From NCBI GenBank assembly GCA_034440635.1, contig JAOTON010001918.1, forward strand, positions 1 through 64,000: a DNA stretch of 64,000 nucleotides, given 5' to 3'. The translations under genes were made by a program, and so were the position numbers. A model generated the notes under the pieces. That model had not been told where the DNA came from. It was given only the letters and a program-made list of their open reading frames with translations, and searched no databases. Source of the stretch: Lepas anatifera. Taxonomy: Eukaryota > Arthropoda > Thecostraca > Lepadidae. Below are positions 11,792-24,422 of this stretch, in pieces. Position 1 is the first letter of the stretch. Each line of letters opens with the position of its first letter.

Positions 11792-12658
11792 TTAACACGC
11801 GCACTGGAGGGGAGGGCCTCGGAGGCCCCCCACCTGTTTTTCCGAGGTGGCCGGAGAACCGCTTGCAGCGGAAAAACGAAACCTGGCCACATTTAACAGA
11901 ATTTAATAGCGCGTCGATTGGTGAAGACTTTGAAAATCCACCGAAAATGTTTTGACTTATAGGCTTTCAAAGTCAGACCTGCATTTTGAGATCGCCGTAA
12001 ACGCGCGGTCGGACCAGTTAGCTTGCATTGAAGACCGAGTGGTGACGTCATAACGTCTATAAGCGGGACTATATGTCAGGTCACTTCACATGAAAGTCAG
12101 GTCAGGTCAAGGCCACGGTCAGGTCATATCTGCCTTCAAGGTCACTGACCACTGCGCGTCCGGCCAAATGACGTTACCCCGTCTGACATATATTATGCTA
12201 TGACGTCATCGGTAGGGTCCCCAATACAAGGTCAGGTCAAGGTAGGTAGGTCTTGGGAAGGTCAATCCTCATTTCCACCAAACAGTGGCTACAGTGTTAG
12301 TCAAAGTGTAAATAATAAGTAGTATACCATATGGTGACCTTAAGGTCTGACCTTGAATGACCTTGACCCAAAAGTTGTGGGGAAGCCTCTTTGAGACCTC
12401 TTCTCTATGAACTTTGTGCCCTTAGCTTATTCCCGCCATTTTCCTGCAAAATCACAGCTTTTCAATCGATACCAGCTGGCCATATTTGCCTTTCGACCTC
12501 GTTTGCCTTGAAGATATTGACCTAGGTCATGAATTGGTCTCATGTGTCCATAGCCCCACCCACATACCAGTGGCGTTTTTTAACCCTCTTGTTTCGAGAT
12601 CTTGGGGCCTACCAGGGCCCCCTCGTGGTTGTGCCGACCCCCTCCGTGCGGGTGTTAA
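11792..12658. mobile_element. TTAA-flanked inverted-repeat element C, AGGTCA-rich
   Basis: TTAA lies at both ends. The left terminus is TTAACACGCGCACTGGAGGG; the right, on the opposite strand, is TTAACACCCGCACGGAGGGG. The interior has dense AGGTCA-type hexamers from about 12075 to 12540, for example CAGGTCAGGTCAAGG. It has no coding capacity and interrupts the 3' part of the preceding PLE. Confidence 0.75.
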
Positions 12659-12801
12659 ATGACAGATGGCTTCCAATAAAACGCCAAGTCTGTTCCTAAG
12701 ACGTGTTTTTATACTTTGACGTTTACATATAGAAATCTGTTAGTTGTTGATGTCTAGAAATCTGTTATTTATTTCTTTTGGCCTATATCTATATAACATT
12801 C

Positions 12802-12802
<1 letters not shown>

Positions 12803-12842
<40 letters not shown>
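12803..12842. repeat. (TA)n microsatellite
   Basis: About 40 bp of TA abut the left edge of an inverted PLE end segment. Confidence 0.9.
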
Positions 12843-12843
<1 letters not shown>

Positions 12844-14078
12844 TAAAGGATGGGAGCAGATTTTCGCGGACACGAGTTTCATTAAATATGACGGTATATT
12901 CAGTGTTGGTTTTTTTCTTGGTGAGGCTTTCAACTTTGCGGAGTAGTTTTTTTCCCTTGGTAGACTAGCACGACACAAGGCAACAACAGACATAAAACCA
13001 CGGACAAGGACGAGACTACGCATACTAACCCCGGACAAACTAATAATAACAACAACAGACAAGACACCACACTCAAGGGCGCGGCAATCAAACTTTTCTA
13101 CAGAGGAACGATGTCCACGGCATACAAAGACGACGAAAAAGTACTGCGTGACATTTTCATGAGAAACACTATGCCAAAAAACCCAAAAGATCAGATTAAA
13201 CTAATCACCTACTACAAAAGCTCATCTACATCTAACTTAGTTATGACCAACAACCTCAACAAAGACAAATCTGTTCTACAGGCTGTGAACGTTGTATGGG
13301 TACCATTGCCCCATCGGCGACTGTGCGCGCCGTCCTAACTCGATATACATCGGACCCACGCCGACTACACTCTCAAGACGTATGACCCTCCACCTCCAGG
13401 CCGCGCCCCCAAAAAACATAACGAAACGACACACAAAGTAAAATTCCCCATAGCTATGCTCGTAAACAATGCATCCATTATAGCACGAAGTTTTGACAGG
13501 AGACGGCTAACCGTCCTGGAGGCCGTCTATATCAGAGACAGGGACCCAGAAATCAACAAACAGATGAATCTGATGGGGGACCTGTCTCTGTATGATAGGT
13601 TACTCCCAACAGGTAGGCTCAAACCGTACAGTGTTTTGCATATTCGTGTACAGTGAATTGTCATTGAGTGTTATGTAGTGTTAATGCCTCTTAGTGATGT
13701 TGAAATTCTGATCAGATAGTTTGTCGACCTGCATCATTTTATTTAGGCCGTTCATCATCCAACAGAAAAGGCTGATAGCGTTGTTTGCGCTTTTGCTATT
13801 AATGGAGACACCACCCACATTAAAAGCACCTGCGCACAGACATAATTGTAGAGCCACGTCAGCTCAATTTTTCAAATCATTACTGACCGAACCGATCTGC
13901 GATTAATTTTGGATCTATAACGTATATAATGTGTATTCTTAACTTTGTGTCTTATGTCACTCATGTTGTCTGAGGATGTCAATTGTATTGATGAAACGTT
14001 ACCTGAACATGTAAATATAAGCACAATTCTCTCAGAATTCGACAACCAAGGGAAAAAACTACTCCGCAAAGTGGGAAC

Positions 14079-14079
<1 letters not shown>
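12843..14079 (+). mobile_element. Penelope-like element fragment with GIY-YIG and end repeats
   Basis: The part at about 12843-12965 is the reverse complement of PLE end sequence; it continues the sequence type seen at 14040-14079 and 15660-15800. From about 12966 to 13660 on the + strand there is a PLE linker and endonuclease remnant: LFYRGTMSTAY near 13094-13125, an NIYYK-like LITYYKS near 13200, a CPIGDC motif near 13309 and SIYIGPTPTTLSRR in the GIY-YIG region near 13340-13380. The last part (13960-14079) is a pLTR-like end with a hammerhead-like core. RT is absent. Inverted end segments are a known oddity of PLE insertions. Confidence 0.65.
13970..13998 (+). ncRNA. Hammerhead-ribozyme-like core in PLE end
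   Basis: CTGAGGA (13970-13976) is followed by TCAAT/ATTGA pairing and GAAAC at 13993-13997. The layout (CTGANGA, stem II, GAAAC) matches the hammerhead core found in PLE pseudo-LTRs, with one change in the CTGATGA box. Stems I and III were not fully worked out. Confidence 0.45.

Positions 14080-14147
<68 letters not shown>
14080..14147. repeat. (TA)n microsatellite, then GT-rich tract
   Basis: About 68 bp of TA directly abut the PLE end, followed by TGTGTG/TATG-rich sequence to about 14220. Confidence 0.9.
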
Positions 14148-14151
<4 letters not shown>

Positions 14152-14492
14152 GTGTATGTGTGTGTGTGTGTGTTTGTGCATGTATGTATGTGTGTATGTA
14201 TGGATGAATGTATGTTTGTGTGTCCTGTTATATTTAGAGGAACTAAAAATATGTTATTTGCTACTGTAAACTTGATTTAGACGCCTTTTACCCCCTCCCT
14301 TTATTATCCATTTTATTATTGTAAATGTGATTTTTATGTATTTCTCAGAAAGTGCTATTTATTTCTGTCACGTGATATTTTCCAAACTTAACATTCTGCC
14401 CGAACTCTTATTGAACCATCCCACCTATTCCGATTCGCTGACGAAGCTCTGTAATGCAGATCGAAAGCTCCGACCCCAAAAACTCTGTGGAG

Positions 14493-14493
<1 letters not shown>

Positions 14494-14569
<76 letters not shown>
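14494..14569. repeat. (TA)n microsatellite
   Basis: About 75 bp of uninterrupted TA. Confidence 0.9.
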
Positions 14570-14571
<2 letters not shown>

Positions 14572-14703
14572 CCTTCATTTCGTATGTCGTATATTTCTTG
14601 TAGGTACTGCGATCTTTAGTGAAAATTTTTAGGGAAGGTACGTGATGTCTTGATGTCTCCGGCGGCCAAAAGCGTAGAAGCTATTGAGATATGTTTCGAA
14701 TAT

Positions 14704-14766
14704 TGAGAGAGAGAGATACAGAGAGAAAGAGGAGAGGGAGAGAGAGGGGGAGCGAGAGGGGTGGGG
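14704..14766. repeat. Purine-rich (GA)n-like tract
   Basis: The + strand has about 60 bp of almost only A and G (GAGAGAGAGATACAGAGAG and similar). Confidence 0.8.
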
Positions 14767-15256
14767 TTACCTAAAGAAGCATACAGAGGAGGGTTTTAAC
14801 TGAGAGTTCTGTGAACTGAGGTTGCTGTCTGCTCGGCAGCAACTGCTACATAATATTGCACCCGGCAATAAAGTCTGCGAGGCAAGCCTCAGTATTTGGA
14901 TGGCGGCGGCGGTGCAGCAGCGCTGACAGTTCCTATAGAAGCACTTACTCCCTACGTGACACTTCCGTTAGGGAGGCTTTTAGAAACACTACGCTGTTTG
15001 AAATATGTTTATTTATTGCGGTGAATTTTTCCAAGACTGTTGCTGAATGCTTGAAGCAATAGGGCGAGTGTAAAATATCGAATAAAAATCGAATTGTGTC
15101 TATTTTCATTGTTTATTTTTAGCTATTCCGCTAAATACGAATAAGCAGTTTCGAAGACAACTGGGTGATTTAACTGGCGCAAGAGAATAGACAATCATCG
15201 AATTTTCCTCAAAATGTGAAAATTTAGGTTTTTTATATTGCTTGGAAGTGCTAATA

Positions 15257-15288
<32 letters not shown>

Positions 15289-15362
15289 CTGACCGGTCCG
15301 GGAGTTTGCAAACTAACTAGTTAGTTTGCAAACTAACGGATTTCGCATACTAACTGTAACAC

Positions 15363-15409
<47 letters not shown>
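15257..15409. repeat. Paired (TA)n tracts around a short inverted repeat
   Basis: TA runs at about 15261-15288 and 15367-15409 flank a unique segment containing the inverted pair GTTTGCAAACTAAC/GTTAGTTTGCAAAC near 15305-15340. The segment could form a cruciform. Confidence 0.7.
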
Positions 15410-15410
<1 letters not shown>

Positions 15411-15582
15411 TAGCTAATTTTTAATCATATATGAGGCTACCTTCATACGGAAGATTCCTACACAAAAGTAACATGATACAGGACTGTAGAAATATGGAAA
15501 TATACTGCTTTTTGGAAGCCTTGAAAGCATTTGCTCGAATCGATTGAAACCGAATGTATGTATTTTTATCTTATTTTATTGT

Positions 15583-15950
<368 letters not shown>

Positions 15951-15952
15951 GA

Positions 15953-16217
15953 TATGTGATATAGGTGAACACACAGAAAGTTATTTAAATTATATTTAAT
16001 TTACAAACGTTTCACTGTTGTACAGCTTCATCAGTGTAAATACCAAATTATAAAAATATCAATATCAAATTACAAAGTTCAGCACACAGCAGGACACAAT
16101 ATTTCAAACTCCTGCTGCTCCTGCTTTCAAACTCCTGATGAAGCTGTACAACAGTGAAACGTTTGTAAATCAAATATAACTTAAATAACTTTCTGTGTGT
16201 TCACCTATATCACATTA
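15953..16217. repeat. Large inverted repeat carrying two hammerhead-like cores
   Basis: The left arm (about 15953-16037) and right arm (about 16130-16217) are near-perfect complements over about 80 bp, separated by about 95 bp. Each arm contains CTGATGA, a GCTGT/ACAGT stem and GAAAC: on the - strand at 16034-16008 and on the + strand at 16135-16160. Both are full-consensus hammerhead boxes. The arms are probably PLE termini in head-to-head orientation, and TA arrays lie on both sides. Confidence 0.7.
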
Positions 16218-16231
16218 TGTCTGTGATAACC

Positions 16232-16430
<199 letters not shown>

Positions 16431-16552
16431 AATATACATTGTTGATCTGCTCTTGACATTATTCTTCATTCTTGCTAAACTGTCTTGTTTATTTGTTTAT
16501 GGTGCCTCATGTATGTGTCGTTTTGATGTTTTATGTGATTTTACTATTCATA

Positions 16553-16579
16553 CTGACAAAGGTGCTTTGCCACCGAAAC
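16553..16579 (+). ncRNA. Hammerhead-like core upstream of a TA array
   Basis: CTGACAA (16553-16559) is followed by a GGTG/CACC stem with a CTTTGC loop and GAAAC at 16575-16579. It fits the PLE hammerhead layout with changes in the first box. No PLE coding sequence lies directly next to it. Confidence 0.35.
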
Positions 16580-16639
16580 ATCTGTAAGAAAAAAAGATAG
16601 ATATAGAGTAAATTAATAAAAAAGTATAAAGTCTCTTCC

Positions 16640-16697
<58 letters not shown>
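16640..16697. repeat. (TA)n microsatellite
   Basis: About 55 bp of TA. Confidence 0.9.
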
Positions 16698-16700
<3 letters not shown>

Positions 16701-16779
16701 AGGGTGTACTAAGCTAATATGGGTAAAAATTGGTGGACTTGATTTGCTCGTATGATACCCCGATACCACTTATGAAAAG

Positions 16780-17888
16780 AACCATCCGTGCCAATTTTTA
16801 GGATGATCCAAGCACATTAAGAGGTCGCGCCAGTTCACCACTTTTGACCACAGGCCAGCCAGAACAGATCTCTCTCGAGCGCGCTCTCCAGCCTGATGCA
16901 TGCCCCTGGAACCATCCCACATTCTCAGCTGTGGTGTCGAATGAAAGTGCGATGATGTTCTCGATTCCGAGAGAGGTGATGATGGCCTCGTGTACAACGA
17001 CTGCAATTTCCCGTCCATTTCCGTCGACTGCTTTCGGGGCACCACCCAGGTCCCCTCGACACCCTCTCCAGTCACGACTACTGATACGATGGACCGTGGC
17101 ACTTCTTCCACAGGCGTCTGACAAAAGGTTTCCGTCCCAGCGAAGAATCAACCCCGGCGGAAGGCCTATGATCTGTTTGTAACCGACGTGTTACTATTTC
17201 CGGTCATTTGAGATGAGAGAGCCGGCGTAATCCAGGACCAAGCGCTGTATTAATTTGTAGATTAGAACGGTGTAAGTATGTGAGGACCTACCTACCGACT
17301 GCGGGCTGACACGCGTTTTAAAACATAGAACAAAGTACCCGGGCGCACCGCCTCACGTGTGACGTCCCGAAACGCGATCAACCGCTGCATGTTTGCAGAG
17401 TTGCAGTTCAGCCTGGGCACGGAAATATTTCCTAAGACGACTTCGAAGTCCCATCGGTGAGTCCAAGCCCTAGACCCTTGGCTGCTGCGGCGAAGGTAGC
17501 TGCCGATTGCCGCACAGAGCCCTCCACGATCCCACGTGGAATCTAGGTCCACGTCCATGACGTTTCTGGACAATCGAGGTGGGTTTTTGCTTGGAGACCT
17601 TTGTGGGGCTTCGCTCATGCCTCTGCCCCAGATGAGGGGTAATCTGTGCCTGTGTCGCTGAGATTTGTCTTATCAGGCTGGCGCTGTGGGACATTCCAAA
17701 GCCTTTTGTGTCCACTGTTTGCGTTCCTTTCGGGCAGCAAACTGGACATCCACGCCTCGCATGTGGCTGAAAAGCCTGTCCCCACGTAAAGAAACAAGAA
17801 ACCCTTTGTCTTCCGATGGGTTGTCTGCACGGGTGCCAGCACTGGAGTGGGCGACATCGAAGATCTCTTGATTATACGTAAGGGACAT
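16780..17888 (-). pseudogene. Transposon-type ORF remnant with an LSFDTT..N motif
   Basis: Read on the - strand, a broken frame gives FDVAHS and GFLVSLRGD (17870-17780), then a less clear middle with frame changes, then LRWDGNLLSD (near 17145), a glycine-rich spacer, ENIIALSFDTTAENVG (near 16950) and a C-terminal part to about 16790. The order FD.AH, then LRWDG, then a SFDTT..N motif fits a multi-copy invertebrate ORF family that I associate with hAT-like transposons; I cannot confirm the name. Several stops and frame changes separate the pieces, so it is a remnant. Confidence 0.45.
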
Positions 17889-17889
17889 C

Positions 17890-19110
17890 TATCGATTCAT
17901 TTTCATGTATGAGCAGTTCTTGCTCTTGCTGCTCATGATCTTTTGGTTACACTTGATCAATGTTCGATGCTTCGTGGAGGCTTGAACCGTTGTAGTGAGG
18001 AGCTTCTCATTGGGCCTGCTAGGCTGCTCCAGACAGCCTCTACTGCATTGATTACAGTCTTGACACTTTGGGCATCAGTGTATCGGAGGTATCGGTAGAA
18101 GTGGTAATATAGAAGGAGGACCTCCCGCGTAGGAAGCCGATTTTGTGGCAGCTCACTTAAACTTCACTTAAACACCGCTCTCTCGTCTTTCTTGTTTCCA
18201 TATGAGGGTTATAGAATGAGTAGAGTAGAATATGGAGTGGACATGGCCCTACTTTTTGGTCCCACATTTGGAAACATATTTTTATGCTTTCATGAGAAAA
18301 ACTGGGTGAGCTGCTGCCAGAGGACTATCGCCCAGTCAAATATCGGGTGTACATACATACGCTGACGTCACGTTTCTTATCTTTCGTCATTGATCACATA
18401 TTAATAGGTTTATAAACTTCCTTAATGCCCAACATTGAAACATAAACTTCGCAAAATAAGTTGGGCAGAATTAAACACTGCTAGGTTCGTGGTGAAGCGA
18501 ACATAGTTTCGCCTATGTATGACCGCCTATCCCCGTGCTCCAACTTGCTTCTAGATGGTTGTAATATCGCTGGCTTGAAACAGCATGTAAGGGAGCCAAC
18601 CAGAGGTGAAAATTGTTCGATCCCATTTTCTCTAGACACGCTCAAGTAGAAGCCAATGTTCTGCTTGGGATATTTCTTTCTAACCATTATGAAATCTTAC
18701 GTCGACTTGTCACCACTCAGAGGGGGCAGTTAACTAATCGTGTCACTGCCCTAAACTACGAGAGAGCGGACTTCGATGGCTTTAGACCTCGGATGTGGAG
18801 CGGACGAGTGTACTCAACCGAGTGTTTGCTTCAAGATTCACCGCACCTGATGTAGAAGCCCTCCCTGATACCCCCCAGGCACGACCTCCTATGTTTCAAC
18901 CGCTTCACTGTTGCTGATGCTAGCATTAGGTCTGTGCCGCTTGACCAATAATTCGTCTTAGGCATCATCATAAACGACTCTTCATGTATCTAGGTAGGTT
19001 TCAAAATAGGCGACTTGTATGAATTGTAACTGTGTGTTGAAATGTATGTGAGCGGTTTAGGTATATCTAGAAAGGACTGTACGGATAAGGTGAGAATAAT
19101 GCGAATGTTA

Positions 19111-19112
<2 letters not shown>
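17890..19112. other. Stretch without recognised genes
   Basis: The open frames here are short, with no motif I recognise. No tRNA, terminal repeat or clear tandem repeat is visible. Confidence 0.35.

Positions 19113-19175
<63 letters not shown>
19113..19175. repeat. (TA)n microsatellite
   Basis: About 63 bp of uninterrupted TA. Confidence 0.95.
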
Positions 19176-19177
<2 letters not shown>

Positions 19178-19900
19178 CTCGGCATGGAAATGTACAAGAT
19201 ATAGTAGGAAATGAAGTGTATTAGGCAACCACGCGTGTGTATTATAATCCTAAATTTTCAAATGTTGTAAAAAATTCTGCCACCTGTCCACTCGACGTCG
19301 TGATCATGCCCCGTGGGCGAAATATATTGACATGTAATTTTTTAACCAGTTTTTAATTAACATGAGCATCAGGCTGTTCTTCCTCATCTATATACTCATC
19401 ATTATGCTCAAAATAGCTCTCCAAGACATCATCATTGTATTATATTGTTTGATTTCCTGTCGTACCGCGCGAGGCATTTTTATAAGTCAACCTCCTGGAG
19501 AACGCTTCTGTGAAAAAGTGAAAAACGCAACGAAATAATCTCAGTTAAGAAACGAAGAAAATCACAAATGTATCCTAAAAAGCTGTCTAATCAAACGGCC
19601 TAATAAGTGAGGACATGAAGAGGACTGAAGAGAAAAGAAATTACGAATACGCTATTAAGAAATAAGACCTGAGAAACGAAAACGAGCAATCACGAAGACA
19701 AAGGCGAAGAATCAAAAGAGACCAGCCGCCAACGAACGAGAATAATTCATTATCACCTTCATCGTGGATAATCCTTGTCCTTCCCCATCAACCATCCTAT
19801 CCTTATCCTACAGTGTGTTTTTGCTTAAGTTTGTCCTTTATGTCCCTCATCTTCATTACGACCGGCATCAGAATAGCCACATGGATAGTGGAGATGCTGT

Positions 19901-20417
19901 TGTTAGTGCTTACTGGAACATTTCTAGCATTTTCATCTTCTTTTGTTCGTTTCGTTATAAATTGCAGCGATGTTTTTTAGTTCGTTCCGCAGGACCTTGC
20001 ACTTTGTAGGCTCTCTGAGCCAATAGCACGTGGAATCCTCGCGTGCAAGGTCCTGTGTAAAATTCTTGATTTAGTTACTGTATTGTCAGGTTTGTTTCTG
20101 TCAGACTTTTCTTCTTATCGTGTACAAAAAATAGTTATTTGCGACCGTGGAGCGAGCCCGATATCCTTGGTGAGTTTTAGTTTGAGTCTTGTATCCTGCC
20201 TTTTAGTTGCTGTTTTGTCTCTTGTGTAATGGGTTAATTGTTTGTTTCTGTTTTGTTTTGAGATATTTCTTCCCAGTGTTATGTAATTCTCTTTAGGTTC
20301 GCCTCATCTTTGTTTCTGTTCTTAGAAATCGCTTTCGTCAAATAAATTACCATAAAGATTTTTCGGCGCGTTTCAAGAGTCAAAAAAAGAAATTCAAGAA
20401 TATCCACGGCGATAACA
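19901..20417 (+). repeat. 5' LTR of the BEL/Pao element
   Basis: The LTR is 517 bp, TGTTAG...ATAACA. It is aligned by eye to the 3' LTR with scattered differences and short indels. A poly(A)-type AATAAA occurs at 20341-20346, near the end. The TSD GCTGT precedes it. Confidence 0.9.
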
Positions 20418-20426
20418 GTTTCAACG

Positions 20427-20442
20427 TGGCTCCCCAGCACCG
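20427..20442 (+). other. Candidate primer binding site
   Basis: TGGCTCCCCAGCACCG lies 9 bp after the 5' LTR. Its complement ends in CCA, as a tRNA 3' end should. I have not identified the tRNA. Confidence 0.35.
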
Positions 20443-21180
20443 ATTTTAAGGGTGCTGGCAACTATGAAGTTCAGCGGCGATAAGTGTAGGGCTGTTGTTT
20501 TCTCGTCGGAGGCGAAGCAGCTTCTGCAGTAGGGCATCTTTCTGCTGGCGGTGCCGAAGACTATGGGAGACACGGATGACTGCAAGTTGTTGGACGACCG
20601 GAGTCGCTGGTCAACTGGTGCAGTGGCACGCTGACGCGCGTCTGCAGGCGGCTTGCGACGAAGAGGAGCTGAGGAGCTGCGACGGCTGTGCACTGTGCAG
20701 ACGCAGAGGTCTAGTAGCCGTGAAGTCGCACTGAAGAAGGCGGCGCGACACCTATCGTCACCGTCTGTACAACTGATGCCGTTGACCGGTGCAGTGCATC
20801 TGCCGCCGGTCATCCCATCCTGTGAGTGTGTCATCACCGAACAGATGAAGCCTCAACGTAACCTTTGGTAAGTGGCGGCCGAAGCCCGATAATTCGTCTG
20901 GAAATTGTAACTATGTGTGTATTAATACTGTGGGTTGAATTTAGGATCGTATTATGCTGATAAAGCCCAATTATGCGTCTGAGTATTGGGATTATGTGTA
21001 TTGCCGCTGAGGGTTGAATCTAGGACTGTATTATGCTGGGAATGTGTGCCCGACCAGTGATTCCGTATGCGATCCCATGTAGTTGAATTTAGCATCGTCG
21101 CTTCAACATAAGTATTTGTGCATCATCACCGCATCTTATCGAGAGAACTTTAAATTAAGAATTAAGCAGACTACTCGAAT

Positions 21181-23612
21181 ATGGACTTCTTGGGGAAACT
21201 TAAGGTTAGCGAGCTCAAGGCGGATCTCGTATCTAGAGGGGCGAATGCTCGTGGTTCAAAACTAGCATTTGCAGACCGCCTTCTTGAATTATTGGACCGG
21301 GACGAAGTAGGTGTTGAAAGTTTCGTAGCATGTAAATTAGGTGAGGCATCTTGTGGCGGCCTAAAATCCCAGAAGGGACCACAGTTGCTTCTTTCCGGCG
21401 CGGACGGTGGTACAGGACCCCGGGCTGTCTCTGAGCGTGAATCGCAAATTGGGTCCCGGGCTGGGTCTCAGGTTGAATCACCAGCCAGATCCCGAGTTGG
21501 TTCCCCAATTGGGTGTCGCGCTGGGTATTTGACTGGGTCTCGGGCTGGTTCAGTGGCCTGTTTCGGTAGCCACTGCAGCTCTGCCTCAGTGACATCATTA
21601 ATTGCCGCTGAGTCAGCCAAGAAAGCTGGACTCAAAGCAAAGGCCGACTTTTTTGAAACAGAAAAGACACCTAGAATTGGAGCAGGTAAAATTAAACCAA
21701 CGCAGAGAGGAATGTGAATTGCAGTGTGAAATAGCAGAGTCTGAGGCCAAAGAGAAAGTATTAATGGAATATGTAGAGAACAATGGATACGAAATTCCCA
21801 AATCCCGACAGGTTTCACCCTCTCGGACAGTTCTACCTGGAACAGAATATCATCAGGTGGAGCAAACCCCACAAATGCAGTGCCTCCCGAGCGTGACAAA
21901 GGGTACCAACGGGCCAGAAACTCCCCCGACTCCACTGAATACGCAAGTAGCAGGTGAACTCTGCATTTCGGACGCTCGAGTCAAAACAAACCCTCTTAAG
22001 TGCAGTACAACTGACGAGATAAAACAGCCTGTCCATGGGACTCATGACCGAAAAGAGACATCCAAATTACTATTGGCTCTACAGAGGGGACAGCTTCCCA
22101 CACCGACTATCCCGGTGTTTCATGGTGACGTGACTAAATATAAGTCCTTCATTAGATCATTTGACAGCCGCATCGCGAACAAGACTGACGATGATGAGGA
22201 AAAACTATATTTTTTGGAACAATATACGAGTGGAAAGCCAAGGGAGGTTATTAAGGGGTGCCTCCATATGCCTAAGGGCAGTGGCTACTCAGTTGCTAGG
22301 CAGCTGCTTGAGAGGAGGTATGGGGGACCCAGACTCGGTTTCAACTGCTTTCGTGGACATGATCCTTGAATGGCCTCAGATAAAACCGGGTGATGTGGAG
22401 GAACTTGGTCAGTTTTCTCTTACGCTGACGTCATGCTTGAACGTCATGCGAACTGTTCCTCCAGTCGCAGGGGGAAACAGATCAGCCTCGCACCATGAGG
22501 AAAATAATTGAAAGGCTGCCTTTTCACATACAGGATAGCTGGCGGCGCCACGCGGATCTGGTAAGGGAAAGAGAGGGGCGAAAGGTAAACTTTCAAGATA
22601 TCGTCTCGTTCGTAGACCGGGAGGTCAGAATTCTAACAGACCCGATTTTTGGAAAGCAACACGCTGTCGACAAGCAGAACCCTAACACAGGACAAAGGAC
22701 ACAGACGGTTACAGCGACAGTGCTCGGACGTGAGGTGAGCGAACAATCGTGCGTTTGCTGTGCAGCACTCACTGTTTGGACGATTGTGAAAAGTTCGGAC
22801 ATATGACATTGATGGAAAGAAGACAGAGGCTGGTAAGAGACGCAAATATGTGTTTTGGTTGTTTGCGCAAAGGGCATCATATTAACCTTTGCTACCAAAG
22901 GGATACTTGCAAAGTATGCAAACGACTGCATCCAACCGTTATGCATATCCATGGCACACATTCAGCACCAGACTCCGATGACGTAAATAGTAACAACCCG
23001 ACGAGGCCCGCTTCAGCATCAGTTTTCAATGGTAGGGTCAACATACTAGATTCTCCTAGAAAACGCGGAGAGTCCCAGGTAAAGAGTTCTACAATGATGG
23101 CCATATTACCCGTGCGCGTGCTGTCTCCCGACGGATCCAAGGACGTCGTAACACATGCGTTCCTCGATACGGGGTCGAGTGCTAGTTTTTGCACTCCGAG
23201 CTTGCTGAAAAAAACTCGGAATCAAAGGTGAGACAACAGAGTTATCCGTGTCCACCGTATCAGCTACAAATGATCGAGTAAGTAGCCAGGTCGTTCGTGG
23301 GCTCAGTATTTCCAGTTTGAGCGGAGATGCTGTAGTCTCAGTGCCGCCTAGGTATGCACTCAAGAATCTTGCAGTTAAATTGGACGATATGGCGACGATC
23401 AGTGATATAAAGAAGTGGGAGCATCTGAAGGGTATCGAAATTCCCCAGGTCGACGCCGATATTGGGGTTCTCATTGGGGGAATTGTCCCCGTGCCTCCAT
23501 TCCGCTAGAGGTACGCTCTGGTGAGCCAGGTTCTCCTTCCGCGATCCTGTCAGAGCTAGGGTGGGTGGTGCATGGGCCCCAGCATGGGCCACTGCCGGAG
23601 GAGCGTCAGTAA
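21181..23612 (+). pseudogene. BEL/Pao gag-protease region, multiple frameshifts
   Basis: The start at 21181 opens a SAP-like motif (KVSELKADLVSRG, which binds DNA in other proteins), then a Ser/Gly/Arg repeat (SRAGS, SPIGC). The frame changes near 21650, giving a coiled-coil-like Glu/Lys-rich stretch, again near 22325 inside the capsid-like region, and again near 22500 and 22750. A zinc-knuckle cluster (CFGC..KGH, CKVCKRLHP) lies near 22851-22940. The aspartic protease active site DTGS is at 23166-23177, followed by another frameshift near 23210 and a later DADIGVLIGG segment near 23455. The ORF cannot give a full Gag-Pol product. The joined protein is not given. Confidence 0.8.
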
Positions 23613-23619
23613 GTAGAAT

Positions 23620-23760
23620 AAGGAGCGAAGAAACGTGTCAGTAGGCGACGTTGTTTGGATTGTAGACCTACATACCCCGCACTGCCAGTGGCCACTGAGT
23701 AGAGTTACCGAGACATTCCCCGACATTCCCCGCATGTGCGATCTGGTTCGATAAAAACTA
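23620..23760 (+). pseudogene. Integrase C-terminal remnant of the BEL/Pao element
   Basis: A short open piece reads VGDVVWIVD followed by QWPLSRVTE, a typical BEL/Pao integrase C-terminal signature (GD.V...D....QWPLG.V). It directly follows the protease region, so several kilobases of pol were lost by an internal deletion near 23612-23630. Confidence 0.65.
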
Positions 23761-23908
23761 CCAATTCAGAGCTAAGGCGTCCTATTTCAAAATTAGTCAC
23801 TCTTCTGGAATCTGAGCACAAAATATCATTGTAATGCTGCGCACCAAACTAACCCTCATCTGCTTAGTTTTAGGAGTTGAAGCCCTAGAAGGCTTCAAAG
23901 GGTGGGTG

Positions 23909-24422
23909 TGTTAGTGCTTACTGGAACATTTCTAGCATTTTCATCTTTTGTTCGTTTCGTTAGAAATTGCAGCGATGTTTTTTTAGTTCGTTCCGCAGGA
24001 CCTTGCACTTGTAGGCTCTCTGAGCCAATAGCACGTGGAATCCTCGCGTGCAAGGTCCTGTGTAACATTCTTGATTTAGTTAACTGTATTGTCAGGTTTG
24101 TTTCTGTCAGACTTTTCTTCTTATCGTGTACAAAAAATAGTTATTTGCGACCGTGGAGCGCGCCCGATATCCTTGGTGAGTTTTAGTTTCAGTCTTGTAT
24201 CCTGCCTTCTAGTTGCTGTTTTGTCTCTTGTGTAAGGGGTTAATTGTTTGTTTCTGTTTTGTTTTTCGATATTTCTTCCCAGTGTTATGTAATTCTCTTT
24301 AGGTTTGACTCATCTTTGTTTCTGTTCTTAGAAATCGCTTTCATCAAATAAATTACCATAAAGTTTTTTCGGCGCGATTCAAGAGTAAAAAAGGAAATTC
24401 AAGAATCTCCACGGCGATAATA
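23909..24422 (+). repeat. 3' LTR of the BEL/Pao element
   Basis: The LTR is 514 bp and nearly the same as the 5' LTR. A purine-rich AAAGGGTGGG just upstream (about 23898-23907) is the likely polypurine tract. The TSD GCTGT follows at 24423-24427. Confidence 0.9.

Larger units (their letters stand above)
19901..24422 (+). mobile_element. BEL/Pao LTR retrotransposon, internally deleted
   Basis: Two direct LTRs (19901-20417 and 23909-24422) start TGTTAGTGC and end GATAACA or GATAATA. The 5 bp duplication GCTGT lies immediately outside both (19896-19900 and 24423-24427), in line with the 4-6 bp of BEL/Pao. The inside codes for a gag-protease region broken by frameshifts (21181-23612) and then jumps to the C-terminal end of an integrase (about 23625-23750). 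RT, RNase H and most of the integrase are missing. The element is about 4.5 kb, where complete members are usually larger. It cannot move by its own proteins. Confidence 0.88.

Noticed and set aside
20421..20837. A 138-codon - strand frame in the LTR element leader
   Set aside because: It lies in the untranslated leader between the 5' LTR and gag, on the opposite strand, with no recognisable motif.
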